A stretch of 64,000 nucleotides of DNA. Source: Nemania diffusa (Eukaryota > Ascomycota > Sordariomycetes > Xylariales > Xylariaceae). Below are positions 44,248-55,415 of this stretch, in pieces. Under the pieces are notes generated by a model. That model did no database searches. It worked only from the letters and a program-made list of their open reading frames with translations, and was not told where the DNA came from. Location of the stretch: positions 2,852,001-2,916,000 of the forward strand of contig JBBPUQ010000005.1 of the NCBI GenBank assembly GCA_038501195.1. Direction: 5' to 3'. Positions within the stretch are counted from its first letter, which is position 1. Every line of letters starts with the position of its first letter. The position numbers and the translations under genes were made by a program.

Positions 44248-46133
44248 AACTGGCACGATAGTTACCTAGGTAGTCCCTCTAAGATATGTAGGTAGGTTTT
44301 ACCATCCCGAATCGGAATGGGAATGCCCATCGGTTGAACGAGTGGAAGTCAGGTAATAAGTAGGCCATTCCCCCACACCTGTACACTGTTGCCTAGATTC
44401 CTACCTAACCGGTAGACCCCTCCACTCCCAGTACAACTTGCTATTATCAGACCCCTGACGCTAAAAGATAGAGCGTAAAACGAAAACAAGTTGGATTATA
44501 ACTTATATATACCTATTATTTTTAAATAACTATGTTAGAAATTAATGTTAATCATTAAATGATTAAAAAAATAAAACTATTATTAAAATTTCACAAAAAT
44601 ATACTATTCAAAACAAATCATACTTTAAAAAACGAGATAAGTAAACACTTTACTTGTGTATTTATTTTAGCTTAAGCCTACCTAGGTACCTAAGCTAGAG
44701 CTTAGCATGAGCAAGACTCGATTGTCGTAGTCTAATACACGTATTACTGTTAATTGTAAAACGGACTTTGGTATGCACTATAGAACGGTCTTCGCCCGTC
44801 GCGCGGCTTTCATATTATGTTACGGCTGCACGAATGCAAGATATCTTGTATAATATTCATAACAATTTGGTCGTTACCCAGAATAACCATCGTCTTATGA
44901 GCCCAAGTGTCAGTTCATGGCAGATCACACTTGGCCTTCTGCTAGAAGAACTCAATTGTCTTGCTACTGCCAGCCCTGTGGTCGATCTACAGGACCTCAG
45001 TCAAGTGGTACGTTTGCTATGCGTCCAAGTTTTACCTATATACAAATTTATAACTAATTTTGTCAACTAAATAATAAATAATATCATTATTTTATGATTA
45101 TAATTATTAAACATTAAATATAACTATATATCATAAGTAAATAGCGGTTTAAAGTCTGTTTCGCTTTGCATAGAATTGTATGTGAATAACGCTCCTTAGT
45201 CACCCAACTAATAATAAAGTGAGCCGAGCCCGAGCGGAAGCGAAATCTAGAACCCAAACTGTCGTAGCCTGTTGTTGAAGTCTGCGCTTACGCGAGAGTG
45301 AACTACCTACTGCGTAGCAGCAAGTGTGCCTTAAACAAGGTCTTATAAGCCTAGGAGGTAAGGCTTGTTACGTGGTTAACAGGCTACAGATTGTCGTCAC
45401 TAATAAATCGAATCAAAGAGCAGCAGAACGACGCCAGGTTTGCGTAAGCAGGCCGGTTGGAGGTTATATTGTGGGTGAGTGAATATCTAAAATGACTCTG
45501 CCTGGCTGCGGCTTGGTAATTAATACCTATGTAGGTACTCTGTACCCATAGAGTTAGTCCTCTCTCCTCGACCTGGCCACAAGACGTGGGGTGTTGTTCG
45601 CTCACTCATTGACCGAGTTCCATCAACGCATTGCTGCCTGCGAGCTGCTACAGGTGGGACTGAACACCCCTCCAGACCCGCCTCCCCCAGCCCATGAAGC
45701 GTGCTATGAGTGGTTCGGGCCTGGAGAAGGACTAGAGGAGAATTCCGATTGATCGGACCGCCCTAGACAACTCCCTACGTAGACGCAGGCAATCTAGCCA
45801 GATCGAACTACCCTATCATCCGTTATACGCAAGAGCAAGCCTCAGGGTGACGCGGCCGCTGCGGTTTAGATAGCTAGGTGTACATAGTCACACTACCGTC
45901 TATAGTACAGAGTATGCGTACCGTAGGATGATGGGGCACGCTCTCCCTCCAAACAGAGCAGCCCATGCCATGAGGCATCTGCGCCAAGTTCGCTGTCAGA
46001 AATCATCCTACCATCTATTATTTGGATACAGATACAACACTTCTCATTGTCACGCGTGGATTTGGCCACTGTCGATCTTATGAACGAATCGCATAAATAG
46101 GGTGCGCATCCCTCTCTATACATAAGCGCTGTC
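44248..46133. other. intergenic with two AT-rich patches
   Basis: No gene supported. AT-rich patches at about 44475-44650 and 45050-45175 flank a roughly 400-bp stretch of normal composition that holds a weak plus-strand frame (about 44773-45070) with no recognisable domain. The patches may be RIP-damaged repeat fragments; the rest contains GCD7 3' flank. Confidence 0.45.
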
Positions 46134-47596
46134 TCACCGCTGCGCTCTTCCGTACAAATCGAAGTTGATATCTTCCTCTTTGTAATGATCTGCGATGATT
46201 GTGTGAAGGTTGTCCTGCGCATGTGCGCCACTATTGTTATCGATCTTAGCTTTGCGTCTTCTACGCTATCTAGGTCGGATGGGACTTACAGGTTCGTGAT
46301 ATAGGTATCAATCTGGTCAGCGGGAAGAAACTCGGAAATGGCGTTCTGTACCTTGACATGCGACACCATAGATCCGTCTGCAAAATCGACAAATTTGGAC
46401 GGGTTACCCCATTCGACTTGGCTCTCCGATATGAGCTTGCTCTCAGGACTTAGCTTATAAACGCCACCGAGAACGATGACCGTTCTTCGGCGCTCTCGCG
46501 CGGCTCGTGCGATGGCCGCAGCACCCGAGTCGACAACGACTCCGCCTTGCGCCGTTATCGCTCGTGCGCCCAAAATCACCTTGTCAACTCTCGACATATA
46601 AGCCATTAGACCGGCGTTCAGGACCGTGATGACGCTGGACCCGTTAGATCTGAGTGACTTGACTAATGATGCATACAGCGCATCCGAACTCGCGGCCGAT
46701 GATGGATCCACCACGAGGAACACGGTAAATTTCCTCTTGGAAGCGGCTCGGGCTAGAAACTTTTGTACTGTTCTCGACGGTTGGTATACTAGTATATAGT
46801 CTCCGGGGTGGATGAAGATGTCGGCATAGGTCTGAACTTGTTCGTCGACGCTCTTGATCTCGTCCATAATTTCTTGTATGCCGTCGATCACCTCAGAGCG
46901 CAAAGCAGACACATTTGTAGCTTGAGGGTTCAGGATAGGGGTCGAAGCACCCGAAACTTGACCGGGCGTTGATGCGTTTGACCCCATCGATGGGAAGACG
47001 TTAGGATCGGAGAGTAGATTAAACATAGACTGGGTCCGAGCAAGCGACCCAATCGAGGCCAGAGCCGCAGGGCGTACAGGTTTCGCGGGAGAGCTCGCAT
47101 GATCCGAGGCCGGTGCTGAGGGCGAGGCGGGCCGGGGAGAGTCGGTGATGGCCTCGTTCCGGTCCTCGGAAGCTTCATCGCGGATCAGACCTAGCACCCT
47201 TCTCACGACGTTTCCAATAACGAGCTCGTGGGGTTGCGCCGTAACTAGCTTCCTGCCAATTAGTTGAATGCGACCAAGCAGCTGATCGACATTGGTCCAT
47301 TTGTCCCTGGCGACAACTTGAAGAAGAATATGGGCGGTTGCGGTGGCACAGGCCTCGGAGCCTTTGATCTGTCGTCTTTTGAGGAGGCTACATGTCCGTC
47401 CATGGTCAGTTACCAGCGGTTAGGAATGGGGGAGATGGTATGCGTGTATGCGTGTATGCGTAGTGGGTTGGGCACAAGGTGCTACGTCGTCTACTTACGA
47501 GATGAGAAGCTCGACCGAGGCTTGGACAGGTCGGCTTTTTAAAGTGTCGAGAAACTTCTCGAGACTAGGGGTATAGCTCCCCTTTAGGGTGGCCAT
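46134..47596 (-). CDS. GCD7: translation initiation factor eIF2B subunit beta
   Basis: This is a regulatory subunit of eIF2B, the guanine nucleotide exchange factor for eIF2, and a target of stress control by phosphorylated eIF2 alpha. Three exons, 47596-47499, 47387-46290 and 46230-46134, give 430 residues. Exon 1 reads MATLKGSYTPSLEKFLDTLK. The joins rebuild ELLISLLKRRQIKGSEAC and ITNLGAHAQDNLHTIIADHY, both conserved. The Rossmann-like core has the VILGARAI and IARAARERRRTVIVLGGVYK segments typical of eIF2B alpha/beta/delta subunits. The N-terminal IGNVVRRVLGLIRDEA and an inserted Ser/Ala/Pro-rich loop favour beta over alpha or delta. Only about 330 bp of original upstream DNA remain before the retrotransposon inserted at 47933. 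Confidence 0.92.
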
Positions 47597-47927
47597 GGTC
47601 GCGACGAGGAGTGCCCAGAAAAATTGGACAGGCGGCTAGTCTTGACCGAGGAGGATGAAGGTATTTCGGAGGGGTTGACGCAGGCTGCTGGGATCGTCGA
47701 GGTCCGCACTTCGGCTCCACGTTTAATGCGTCGCAAATGAAAGTCTCGAATAAACAACACGTGTTTGCAGTCTCTAGTGGTGGAGCGGGAGGGCAGGTTA
47801 GGCTACACAACAAGATATGAGGTATCAAGGAGAAGGGGAAAAAGGAGTACAGCGTAATGGTTCGTGAATTTGATTGATCTTGCGCAGTGTGACTCAATTA
47901 ATGAAAGTTTGCATTGGAAGGTGGAAG
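47597..47927. promoter_or_regulatory. GCD7 upstream region truncated by retrotransposon insertion
   Basis: The interval of 331 bp between the GCD7 start codon and the target-site duplication of the Copia element is normal in composition. Whatever promoter elements GCD7 uses must lie here or across the dead element. No specific sites are recognised. Confidence 0.5.
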
Positions 47928-47932
47928 GTTTG
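47928..47932. repeat. target-site duplication GTTTG (left copy)
   Basis: GTTTG lies immediately before the TGTTAG terminus of the left LTR and matches the five bases directly after the right LTR. Confidence 0.85.
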
Positions 47933-48135
47933 TGTTAGATATATAGGGGGTAAATTAGGCCCTGTATTTTGGGTGATGGAAGGCTCTAACCAGAAGGGGG
48001 TACCTTCTGTTTCAAGGGGTTCTACCTATGTACTTATTTTATATGCTAGAGAAAAATCTCTCAGAACAGCAGTAACACATAACAACAATAATTACACTAA
48101 TTAATTTAATCAATTTAAAAAGCTTATTTTTAACA
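47933..48135 (+). repeat. left (5') LTR, 203 bp
   Basis: It begins TGTTAG and ends TTAACA (mutated from CTAACA). It aligns without gaps to 53560-53762. It keeps G or C at 46 of the 51 differing positions, mostly in its outer two thirds. Confidence 0.93.
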
Positions 48136-51100
48136 ATTAAAAATTTTATATATTTTTTGAACTTAAAACTAAAGCTATTTATAACGAAATAATAGCTTAA
48201 TTAATTAAATAAAATAACTAATAATAATTTTATTTTTTTTATTAAACAAAAAAACTTTTATTAATAAAATAAAAAGTTTTTAGTAAAAATATTACAACTA
48301 AAGATTAAAAAGTTTGTTTAATATAAAAATAAAACTTTTTAAATTATAAAGCTTTTAAAACTTAATTTTATTAACTATTTTTATAACTTTATAAACTAAT
48401 TTAAATTAATATAAAAAGTTTTATTTATAACTTTATAAATAAAAAAAAATAATAATAAATTTATTATAAAAGTTATAAATTTTATAATTAAAAAAAAAAT
48501 AGCTTTTAATATTAACTGAAATATTTATATTTATATAAGTAAAAAATATAACAAATATTACTATTAAATAAAAAAACTGCAAAAATAAATAACTTTTATT
48601 GTTTTTTAAAAATATAAATATATTATTATAAAAAATAAAAAATCTATTAATTAATAATACAACTTTTTATAAAAAATAAAAAACTATACAATATTTTTTT
48701 TTTAAACTAATTTATAAAAAAAATATATAATTTTAATAAAAAAGCTTTTTAACAAAATATTTAAAAGTTTATTAGTTTAAACTTTTTTTTAAATAAATAT
48801 AATAAATAAAACTATTAAATATAGCAATTTTAATTTTAAAAACATTTATTTTATAATAATTAATTTAAAAAAAGCTTTTTTAATAATTTTATTTAAATAA
48901 GTAACTATTTTAATAGTTAATTATTTAAAAGCTATATAAAACAAAAAAATAATATATAAAAAAATTAAAACAAAGTTTTAAAAATATATATTTTATTAAA
49001 AGCTTTTATTAAAAACTAAAAAAATAATAAAAAGTTTTTTTACTGCTATTTTTAATAATAAAAAGCTAAAAAAAAATTTAAATAAAGCTTTTAATAAAAT
49101 TAAAAAATTTTAAAATAAAAAAAAACTTCAAAAAAAGAATTAAGCAAATTTAACAATTTAAAAAAAAAAAAACAGATTTTTAACATTTTAAAAAAAGCTA
49201 AAATTAAATATTAACTTTAAAAATCGCTTTTTTTATATAATATATAAAATAATTTGTTATTTTTAATAGTTATATTAATATTTTTTTTTTAAATTAATTT
49301 TTAATAATTAGTTTGTAAATTTAAAAATTAAAGCTTTAGTTAAAAAAAATTTTACTAAAAATTTAAAACTAGTAAAAAAAATTAAAAACAAAAAATAAAA
49401 AACTAATAAAAAAAAAACAAATAAAACTTTTTAACTAATTAAAAAAGCAATAAAAACTATATTTATATATTTTATTTATAATAATAAAACAATTTATTTA
49501 TTAAAAAATTTAATTATTTTAAACTTAAATATTAATATATATATATTTAACAAAATAAATTAATTTTATAATATTTAAGCTATTAATTTAAAAAATTATA
49601 TATATATTAAAAATTTTATTTTTTTAATTTTAGTTTATAAAAATATAAATATTAAGTTTTAAAAATTAAAAAAATTAAAAATAATAAAGCTATATAATAT
49701 AGCTTATATTAAAAAAATTACTATTAATTTAATATTTTTAAAAGTATTAAATAAATAAAAAATTTAATAAAATAATAAATTTATAAATAATATTTTATAT
49801 TAATTTAATAGTTTAATTTTTTATAAACTTTAAAACTAATTTAATTAATTTATAATTAAATATTTATTTTTATTAATTAATTGTAATATTTTTTATATAA
49901 AAAAAAACTTTATAATTTTATATATAAAAAAAAATATTTTAAAAAAAGATTTAATTAAATAATATTTACAATTAAAATATTTTAGTACTAAACTTTTAAA
50001 CTATTTAATAAATTAAATTTTTAAAATTAAAATTAAAAAATTATTAAATAATTAAATTAAAACTAAAAACTGCAAAAAATATATAAAAAAAAAAAAATTA
50101 TAAAATAAATTAATAAATTTTTTAAAAAAATATTTATAAAAACAAAAAAAAAAATTATTATTGATTTTTATACTTTTATAAAAAACTATAAAAGTTTTAT
50201 AAATTTTATATTTATTATAAATTAATTTTTAAATATTTGTTTTAATTATTATTTTAAAAATCGATTTTATTATTATATTTAAAAAATATTATTATATTTT
50301 TTAAATTAAATTAAAATATATTAGTAACTAAAAGTAGTTATAATAAAAACAAATAAAAAAATTGTTAAAAGTTTAACTTTTAAAAAGTAGTTTTAAAAAA
50401 ATTACAGTATATAAATAAAACTTTTTATATTATATATATAAATATAAAATAAAAGTGCTAAATATATTAAATAATTTATTAAAAAAAAAGCTAAAACTAT
50501 AAAAATAAATATAAAGCTGCTTTAATATTTATAACTTAAAATTATTAAAATAGCGATTTATTTTTATAATTAAATATTTAAATAGTTTTTAAATTAAAAG
50601 TTTTTTTATAAATGTTTTTATTTTTTTATTATATTAAAAAATAAAATAATAAATAATTATAAGCTTTATTTAATATATTTAAAAATATTTAGTTATAAAA
50701 TATATATAATAATTATATAAATTAAAAAAAAACAAAAAAAAAACTAAAAATTTAATTTTAAAGCTTTTATAAATTTTTTTATTAGTTATAATTTTTTTAA
50801 TATATATTATATTTAATATTTTTAAATTAATAAAATTATAAAAACTAAAAATGTTATTTTTAATAAAAAAGCTACTTTTAATAATAATATAAACTTTTTA
50901 AAAAATAACTTTTTAAATATAAACTTAAATATTATAAAAAATTTATTATAAAACATTTAAATAAAAAAACTTTTTAATTTAAATATTAAAAAATTATATA
51001 AAAAAATAAAAAAAACTATATTTTTGCTAATAAATATTAATTTAAAAAATATATTTATAAAAAAAATAAAAAAAAAAAAAACAAAATTTAAAAACACTTA

Positions 51101-53559
51101 AAATAATAGTTAAAAAACTTAATTATTTTTTATTAAATTTGTTATAAAAACTTTATTTTATTTTTTTATATAAAATAATATTATAAGTTATTTTTTATGT
51201 TTTTATTAAATTAATTAATTAAAAAATTAACTTTTTTAAAAACTTAATAAATTAAAAATTTAATTTTTATATTAAAGTAATATTTTATAAAAATTGTTAA
51301 AAAGCTATATTTAATTTTAAATATTTAAATATTATAATAAAAATATATAATAAATTAATTATAAAAGCTATAAAAACTAAATTAATAAAATGTTTTTATT
51401 GCTGTTTTAAAAAAAATCAAAATAATAAAAAAAAAGCAGTTAATTTATTAAAAAAGCTAATAATTAAACTAAAAAAAAAGCTATTAATTAATTAAAAAAA
51501 TTTATTATTACTGCTATAATTTTATAAAAATTTAAAAATATATTTAATAAAAAATTTATTTATTAAAATAAAAAAAGTTTATTTAACTAGTTATAAAAAA
51601 ATAAAATTTTAAATAAAAATTAACTTTATTAAAACAAAAAAAAAGCTTTTTTTTAATTATATATAAGTTTATATATATAAATTTAATAAAAAAAAAAATT
51701 TTTAAAAATATAAAATAAAACTAATAGTTTATAAAAATTAATAGTTTTTTAATAAATAAAAAAAAACTTATATTTTTATTTTAATTAAAAAGTTTTTTAA
51801 AATTTTAATAATTATTATAGCTAAATTTAATTTTAAACTTAAATAATATAATATTATAAATATTTTTGTAAATATTAAATTAAATAAAAAAATTTATATA
51901 AAAATATTTTTAAGTTATAAAAAGTTTTTAATAGTTTTATAATTTTTTAAAATATTATATAATTTATAAAAGTTATTATTTTTATAATAAAAAAAACTAA
52001 TAAATTTATTAAAAAAAATAAAATTTATATTAATTTTTTATAAATTTTACTATTATATTAAAAATAACATTTTAATTTTTATTTATATTAATAATATAAT
52101 TGTTATTTATAAAAAAAGCTAAAAAAAAATAGTTTTAGCTGCTATATAATTTTTTTAAAAAAAATATTAAATAATTAGTAATAATAATTTATAGTAGTTT
52201 TTAAATATAAAAATAATAAAAAATTGTAAAAAATGTTTATTATAGCTTTTATAAATTTTTTATATTAAAAAAATTAATAAACTAAATAAATTTATTATTA
52301 AATTAAAAACTTTTATATAAATATAAAAATATTTATTTTATAGCAAAATTATAAACTAAGTTTTAATATATTTTTATTAAAAAAAAATCAAATCAATTTT
52401 ATATATTATTATAATAATTTAACTTAATATTATTTTTATAGTTTTAAAGCTAGCTTAATTTAATTTAAATTTAAACTTTAAATATTATATTATTATTAAT
52501 AAAATAATTTTTTATTTATATAAAATAAAATATTATATTTTTTAATATAAAATAAAAAACAACTTTATAATAATTAGCGATTTTTTTTTTGCTAATAATA
52601 TTTTAAATTATAAAAGTTTATAAACTTATATAATAATTTTATTTAAAAATATAATAAAATAAAAAGTTATAAAATAAAATATTGTTATTATTTTAACAAT
52701 TAAAATAAAGCTTTTAATATTATTGTAAACTTTAAAAAAAAGTTTATTTATAAGTTAATTTTTTAAAAAACTAAACTTTAAGTTAAAAAAAAGCTATATA
52801 ATAATTAAATGTAATAACTAATAAACAATAAAACTAATAAATAAAAAAATAGCAGTTTTAAAAATTAAATTAAAATATATTAATATATATAATTATTAAT
52901 TAAAATAAAAAGTTTAATAAAAATATTTATAAATTAAATATATATTTATAAATAAAATAATTATAAATAAATTTATAAAAAATTTTATAAAAAAAAAATA
53001 AAAAAGCTTTTTAAAATAATTTAATTTAATTAATATAAAAAAAAAATTATAAATAAAGCAAATAAAAAAAGTTATTAATAAAAATTTAAAAGTTTTAAAA
53101 AAAAGCTTTAAAAAAAAAAAGTTAACAAGTTATTAATTTAAAACTAGTTTATAATTTTTAAATTAATTTTAATATTTTTAAAAATAATTTTATAACTTTT
53201 AAATTGATTAATATAAACTAAAACTAATATATAACTTTTAAATTAATTAAAAATATAATAAAAAGTTAAAAAAATAATATATATTTTATTATATTGTTTA
53301 TTTATTTAAGTATATATATTTATTATTTTGTTATATTGTTAAATCGCTTTAAATTATTTAAAATATTTAAAAATGTAATAAAAAATTAACAAAAAAAGTT
53401 AATATATTTTTAAATTATTTATTTGTTTAAATATTAACTAGTTTTTTTATTACTTTATTATTAATATTTTTAAAACAATTATTAAATTAAATTACAGCTT
53501 ATTTTAAACTTTTTATATTAATTAAAACAATACTTTAAAAACTTAATTTTATAAAAATA
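48136..53559 (+). other. AT-rich internal region of the Copia element
   Basis: Very low G+C throughout, made of A and T runs with scattered AGCT, AAC and AGT. No intact open frame. Gag and integrase cannot be located with confidence by eye; reverse transcriptase and RNase H lie toward the right end. Confidence 0.85.
52030..52899 (+). pseudogene. Copia reverse transcriptase-RNase H remnant
   Basis: In the frame set by position 52084 the translation reads FIYINNIIVIY, the transition-mutated form of the reverse transcriptase YVDD site. It goes on through FLNIKIIKN and KKIKSILYIIII, to the RNase H segment ISDFFFANN (Asp codon near 52579) and CNN (52810). These are spaced as in fungal Copia polyproteins, with no frame change over 242 codons between the first and last landmark. 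Many in-frame TAA and TAG codons stand where Trp or Gln would be expected. The match rests on remembered family patterns, not a search. Confidence 0.8.
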
Positions 53560-53762
53560 TATTAAATATATAAAAAGTAAATTAAACTTTATATTTTAAA
53601 TAATAAAAAGCTTTAATTAAAAAAAAGTACTTTTTATTTTAAAAAGTTTTACTTATATATTTATTTTATATACTAAAAAAAAATCTCTTAAAATAGCAGT
53701 AACATATAACAACAATAATTATATCAATCAATTCAATCAATTTAAAAGGCTTATTTCTAACA
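53560..53762 (+). repeat. right (3') LTR, 203 bp
   Basis: It starts TATTAA (mutated TGTTAG) and ends CTAACA. It is heavily mutated except over its last 40 bases, where it keeps G or C at five positions that are mutated in the left copy. Confidence 0.93.
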
Positions 53763-53767
53763 GTTTG
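53763..53767. repeat. target-site duplication GTTTG (right copy)
   Basis: It directly follows the CTAACA end of the right LTR. Confidence 0.85.
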
Positions 53768-54097
53768 CATGCTTTTTGTGCTGCTATCATCTAAGCTTAG
53801 GTAGTATTCTACTAGGAACCTGTTCTGCATAAATTATATATAACCTAATTGACACTAAGTAAAAGCGGCGGGCACGCTAAGCCTAATTCATCGAGTACTT
53901 TAGTACCTGTTATACCTAAGCCATACGTGGCTTTAATGCCACTCCACACCGCCTACCATACACACCACCATACTGTCTGCCCCCTTACAAATTAGGTTAG
54001 AGTTGGAGTAGATGGATGTTGGGGGACTACCAAAAGGGGTTTAGTCTCGTCTACGAATAGTAGAACGTCGTCTAACAGTAACTGGGCTTGACACGAG
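53768..54097. other. 3' flank of PKS pseudogene
   Basis: This 330 bp between the right LTR and the PKS stop codon shows normal composition returning within a few bases of the LTR end, and no gene. Confidence 0.5.
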
Positions 54098-55336
54098 TCA
54101 ATGGCTTTGTCCATCCACCTTGTCCTCAACAACTTTAGCCAGTAACTCCAGAGACATTTGCGCACTCATGATATCCAGGAAGGGTATATCCACCGCGAAA
54201 ACAGACCAGAACCATGACCGGAACTCAGACGCGATCATGCTGTCTACGCCGAATTCGGGGAGAGCCTTACCCTCGTTGATCTGATCAGCGGGCATGAGAA
54301 TGAGGTTAGAGAAGCGCTTTTTGATGAGCTGGAGGATAGCATCGCGGAGGCTAGGCACGTCCGCCTCAGGGGCGATGGTGGTCTTGAGGGATGCGGGTAT
54401 GTCCTTGAACCATGGCGCGGCCGCGACATTAGCATCGAACCCGCTTGATCTCCACTGCCCAGACGACTGTCTTTCGGCCTGCAGCGATGCTAGGAGGACT
54501 GAAGCTCGGGCTTCTACTAGGACGCCGTGGCTGGTGACGTCGAAGCCCTTAGCGCTGAGCTCGCGAATAGCAGCAGGCTCTAGCCCAGTCAACAGGTGTG
54601 CATCATCGGCGCGGCGATCGGCTTCGCTAACTAGAGCCAGATCAACCACTTGGAGAAATTCCTCTTCGCTCAGGAGTTGGATGCCTTTTCGGAGAAGCAG
54701 GGCCTCGATCTCGGGATTTTCGTGCAAGTAGCCGGCCTCGGAGATCATTCTTAGGCCAACTGACACGCACGGCTGGCCGCGGGTTCGTCTCCAGCGTGCA
54801 AATGAGTCGAGGAAACCGTTCGCTGAGCAATAATTGGCCTCGGTAGCGGTACCAACGGTTCCTGAGACTGACGACATAAGAAGAAAGAAGTCCGGCTCAT
54901 TTACAGTGTCTCGGTCAATATGTACCTGGAGCGCATTATGGAGGTTCTAGATGCCTTGGTATTTGGGTCGATCCCGGTGTGCCAAGCTTTGTTGGGCATA
55001 TGCGTGAAAAGAACCTCGTGAAGACCCATCGCGGCCTGGACAACGCCGCCTATGCGGCGACCCGTGGCCAAGCAGGCCCCTACTGCAGCTGTAACATCTG
55101 CGGCGCTTGAGACGTCGCCGCGGACTACGCTGACCGTAGCTCCGGCGTCTTCCAGTAAAGATACGAGTTGTCTTGCACTGGGCTTATCAGCACCCAAGCG
55201 CCCTACAAAGACGAAGTGACGGCAGCCACGGTTCATCATCCATCGACTGAGACTACGGCCCAGTCCGCCCTAAGCATCCTACTAGCAGATACACTTTTTC
55301 TCGATCAAAGGCACTGCGGTACATAGCTGGTGCAAC
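54098..55336 (-). other. PKS ketoreductase and acyl carrier domains
   Basis: The KR starts YLLVGCLG and shifts frame at an extra G near 55269. NYCSANGFLDSFA carries the KR Tyr and Asn. The ACP carries the phosphopantetheine Ser in FGVDSMIASEF. No thioesterase or release domain follows; the protein ends DGQSH. Confidence 0.8.
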
Positions 55337-55415
55337 CTATCATGGGTGGGATGCTTGTTAGTAATACTTGCTAGAAGTGTTCGGGATTTTGGGGGGGAAA
55401 GGGGGGTTGACCTAC

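Larger units (their letters stand above)
47933..53762 (+). mobile_element. RIP-degraded Ty1/Copia LTR retrotransposon
   Basis: The 5,830-bp element is complete in structure: two 203-bp direct LTRs with TGTTAG/CTAACA ends, flanked by the 5-bp duplication GTTTG. Its interior is almost only A and T, with stops in every frame. All LTR-LTR differences are C/T or G/A transitions, the mark of RIP. In one plus-strand frame around 52084-52812 a Copia-type reverse transcriptase active-site motif (YINN in place of YVDD) and RNase H block can still be followed. RNase H lying close to the 3' LTR fits the Copia order (integrase before reverse transcriptase) rather than Gypsy. It cannot encode any protein and is probably heterochromatic. 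Confidence 0.93.

Noticed and set aside
44773..45070. Plus-strand frame between the AT-rich patches
   Set aside because: Short, no recognisable domain, no flanking splice signals; kept only as a region note.
46134..47596. Assignment as eIF2B alpha (GCN3) rather than beta
   Set aside because: Length of 430 residues, the VVRRVLGLIRDEA segment and the Ser/Ala/Pro insert fit the beta subunit better than the roughly 300-residue alpha subunit.
47565..47897. Minus-strand frame of 110 codons upstream of GCD7
   Set aside because: It overlaps the GCD7 leader and first exon in another frame and encodes nothing recognisable.
48136..53559. AT-rich block as mitochondrial insertion, centromere core or assembly artefact
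   Set aside because: Paired LTRs, terminal inverted hexamers, a target-site duplication and a Copia-like frame give a full explanation as a RIPed retrotransposon.
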